A stretch of DNA of 54,331 nucleotides from Marinibacterium profundimaris (GTDB lineage Bacteria > Pseudomonadota > Alphaproteobacteria > Rhodobacterales > Rhodobacteraceae): assembly GCF_002210095.1 (NCBI RefSeq), contig NZ_AQQR01000025.1:1-54331 (forward strand), written 5' to 3'. The notes beneath the pieces were generated by a model that had not been told where the DNA came from, ran no database searches, and saw only the letters and a list, made by a program, of their open reading frames with translations. Position numbers and translations under genes: made by a program. This document shows, one piece after another, positions 53,616 to 54,331 of this stretch (position 1 is the stretch's first letter; the number at the start of each line of letters is the position of its first letter).

Positions 53616-54116
53616 ATGGCCACGACCCGCCTCGACCCGATCGATCGCAAAATCCTGGCGGAGCTGCAAGCCGACGGTCGCATGACAAATGTCGAACTTG
53701 CCCGCCGTGTCGGTATCTCGGCACCGCCCTGCCTGCGCCGCGTGCGCACGCTCGAGGAAGCCGGCTACATCCGTGGATACCACGCCGAGGTCGACGCCCG
53801 CGAACTGGGGTTCGAGGTCCAGGTCTTCGCCATGGTCGGCCTGTCCAGCCAGGCCGAAGCCGATCTCTCGGCCTTCGAGGAACGCTGCCGCGCCTGGCCG
53901 CTGGTCCGCGAATGCCACATGCTGAACGGCGAGGTCGATTTCATGCTGAAATGCGTGGCGCCGGACCTGTCGACCTTCCAGTCCTTCCTGACCGACGCCC
54001 TGCTCAAGCATCCGACCGTGGCCAGCGTGAAGACCTCGCTGGTGATCCGCGGCGCCAAGGACGACCCCGGCGTCCCCTTCGACATCCTCGAGGAACGCCT
54101 CAGCCGCAGCGCCTGA
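53616..54116 (+). CDS. Lrp/AsnC family transcriptional regulator
   Basis: A 166-residue regulator. N-terminal helix-turn-helix with [20 protein letters not shown] and [27 protein letters not shown] (in part), then the RAM ligand domain with [19 protein letters not shown]. Such proteins sense amino acids. GGAGGT lies seven bases before the ATG at 53616; a GTG at 53607 overlaps that site and is rejected. Divergent from trxB; the target is unknown. Confidence 0.94.
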   Translation: MATTRLDPIDRKILAELQADGRMTNVELARRVGISAPPCLRRVRTLEEAGYIRGYHAEVDARELGFEVQVFAMVGLSSQAEADLSAFEERCRAWPLVRECHMLNGEVDFMLKCVAPDLSTFQSFLTDALLKHPTVASVKTSLVIRGAKDDPGVPFDILEERLSRSA

Positions 54117-54179
54117 CCACCCGGGCACGACCAATCGCGCCGCCCGACATCCGCAGCACCGCATCCGCGCGGCGCCATA

Positions 54180-54212
54180 CCCCTGTCTTCTTCTTGGCCC
54201 AAATACCCGGCC
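54180..54212 (-). repeat. Tail of composite repeat, minus strand (B8)
   Basis: Minus-strand reading GGCCGGGTATTTGGGCC followed by AAGAAGAAGACAGGGG, without hairpins. About 65 bases past the stop of the Lrp-family gene, in opposite orientation. Confidence 0.75.
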
Positions 54213-54289
54213 TTATGTATCAAACGCACCAGCCCGACGGGAGGGCTGAGCGATGATTAGCGCGCTAGTATTGGCGGTGGGGTTAGGGT

Positions 54290-54331
54290 TGAGCTACCCC
54301 CCAAATTTCGGACACTGACATAAGCTATGAT
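54290..54331 (+). mobile_element. Possible terminus of an insertion sequence, cut by the window end
   Basis: The last 42 bases begin TGAGCTACCCCCCAAATTTC and continue to TATGAT. A TGA-start with a C5-6 run followed by a TTCGGACA-like block resembles left ends of IS3-family elements. No transposase is included, so this is a guess from the terminus only. Confidence 0.4.

Overview
The window is a stretch of housekeeping chromosome from a high-GC alphaproteobacterium, almost certainly a member of the Rhodobacteraceae (Rhodobacterales). This rests on the GcrA cell-cycle regulator, the hsp20-DUF1150 pair, the DUF6455-type and DUF1467 small proteins, methylmalonyl-CoA accessory genes (meaB, mce), the YbjN-proC-csaA and lgt-midA-pgeF arrangements, and an abundant intergenic repeat of a type I recall from this family. 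I see no rRNA, tRNA, CRISPR array, prophage or integrase. The left edge is a 7-bp tandem repeat and the right edge looks like an insertion-sequence terminus, so the window is probably a whole draft contig broken at repeats.

Layout: 0.3-7.6 kb holds rpmB, meaB, a DUF3108 protein, the helicase gene hrpB and the arginine genes argD-argF. 7.9-12 kb holds an orphan ABC-2 permease, gcrA, a YHS-domain protein and a translationally coupled SseB-like/uracil-DNA-glycosylase-like pair. 12.4-17.5 kb is a surface-polysaccharide block: a KpsT-type ATPase, a KpsE-type co-polymerase with an unusually long N-terminus, kdsA (KDO synthesis) and a phosphomannomutase/phosphoglucomutase. 17.7-25.5 kb holds rimO, small conserved proteins, an M48 lipoprotein, an HDAC-like deacylase, a nitroreductase-EI24 pair, mce-DUF1467 and a stand-alone response regulator followed by a tiny membrane protein. 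25.6-35 kb holds a DUF1800-DUF1501 pair, aspS, cfa and carB. 35-38.6 kb holds a 25-residue lipoprotein, tdk, csaA, proC, a YbjN protein and ubiK. 38.7-46.6 kb holds lgt-midA-pgeF, a degenerate Hint-domain protein, purE-purK, a DUF465 protein, hsp20-DUF1150 behind a sigma-32-like promoter, and a PhzF-family protein. 46.7-54.3 kb holds a fused ATP sulfurylase/APS kinase, a membrane [2Fe-2S] adenylate cyclase, a large acidic unknown protein with a TTG start, trxB and an Lrp-family regulator.

Genes that work together: argD and argF (arginine) with carB (carbamoyl phosphate for arginine and pyrimidines); mce and meaB (methylmalonyl-CoA metabolism); purE and purK (purines); KpsT, KpsE, KdsA and the hexose phosphomutase (capsule or KDO-linked glycan synthesis and export); lgt, midA and pgeF (one coupled operon).

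No single unmistakable new defence or mobile system is present. The most interesting material is in the intergenic DNA and in a few odd proteins: a high-density composite repeat (GGGGGC hairpin, a variable GTC...GAC palindrome, then a GGAGGTATTT tail) seen about nine times; paired AT-rich hairpins whose arms covary between copies; a T-free C/A-rich leader ahead of the capsule genes; the redox-cyclase fusion; the acidic TTG-start protein; and the 25-residue lipoprotein.
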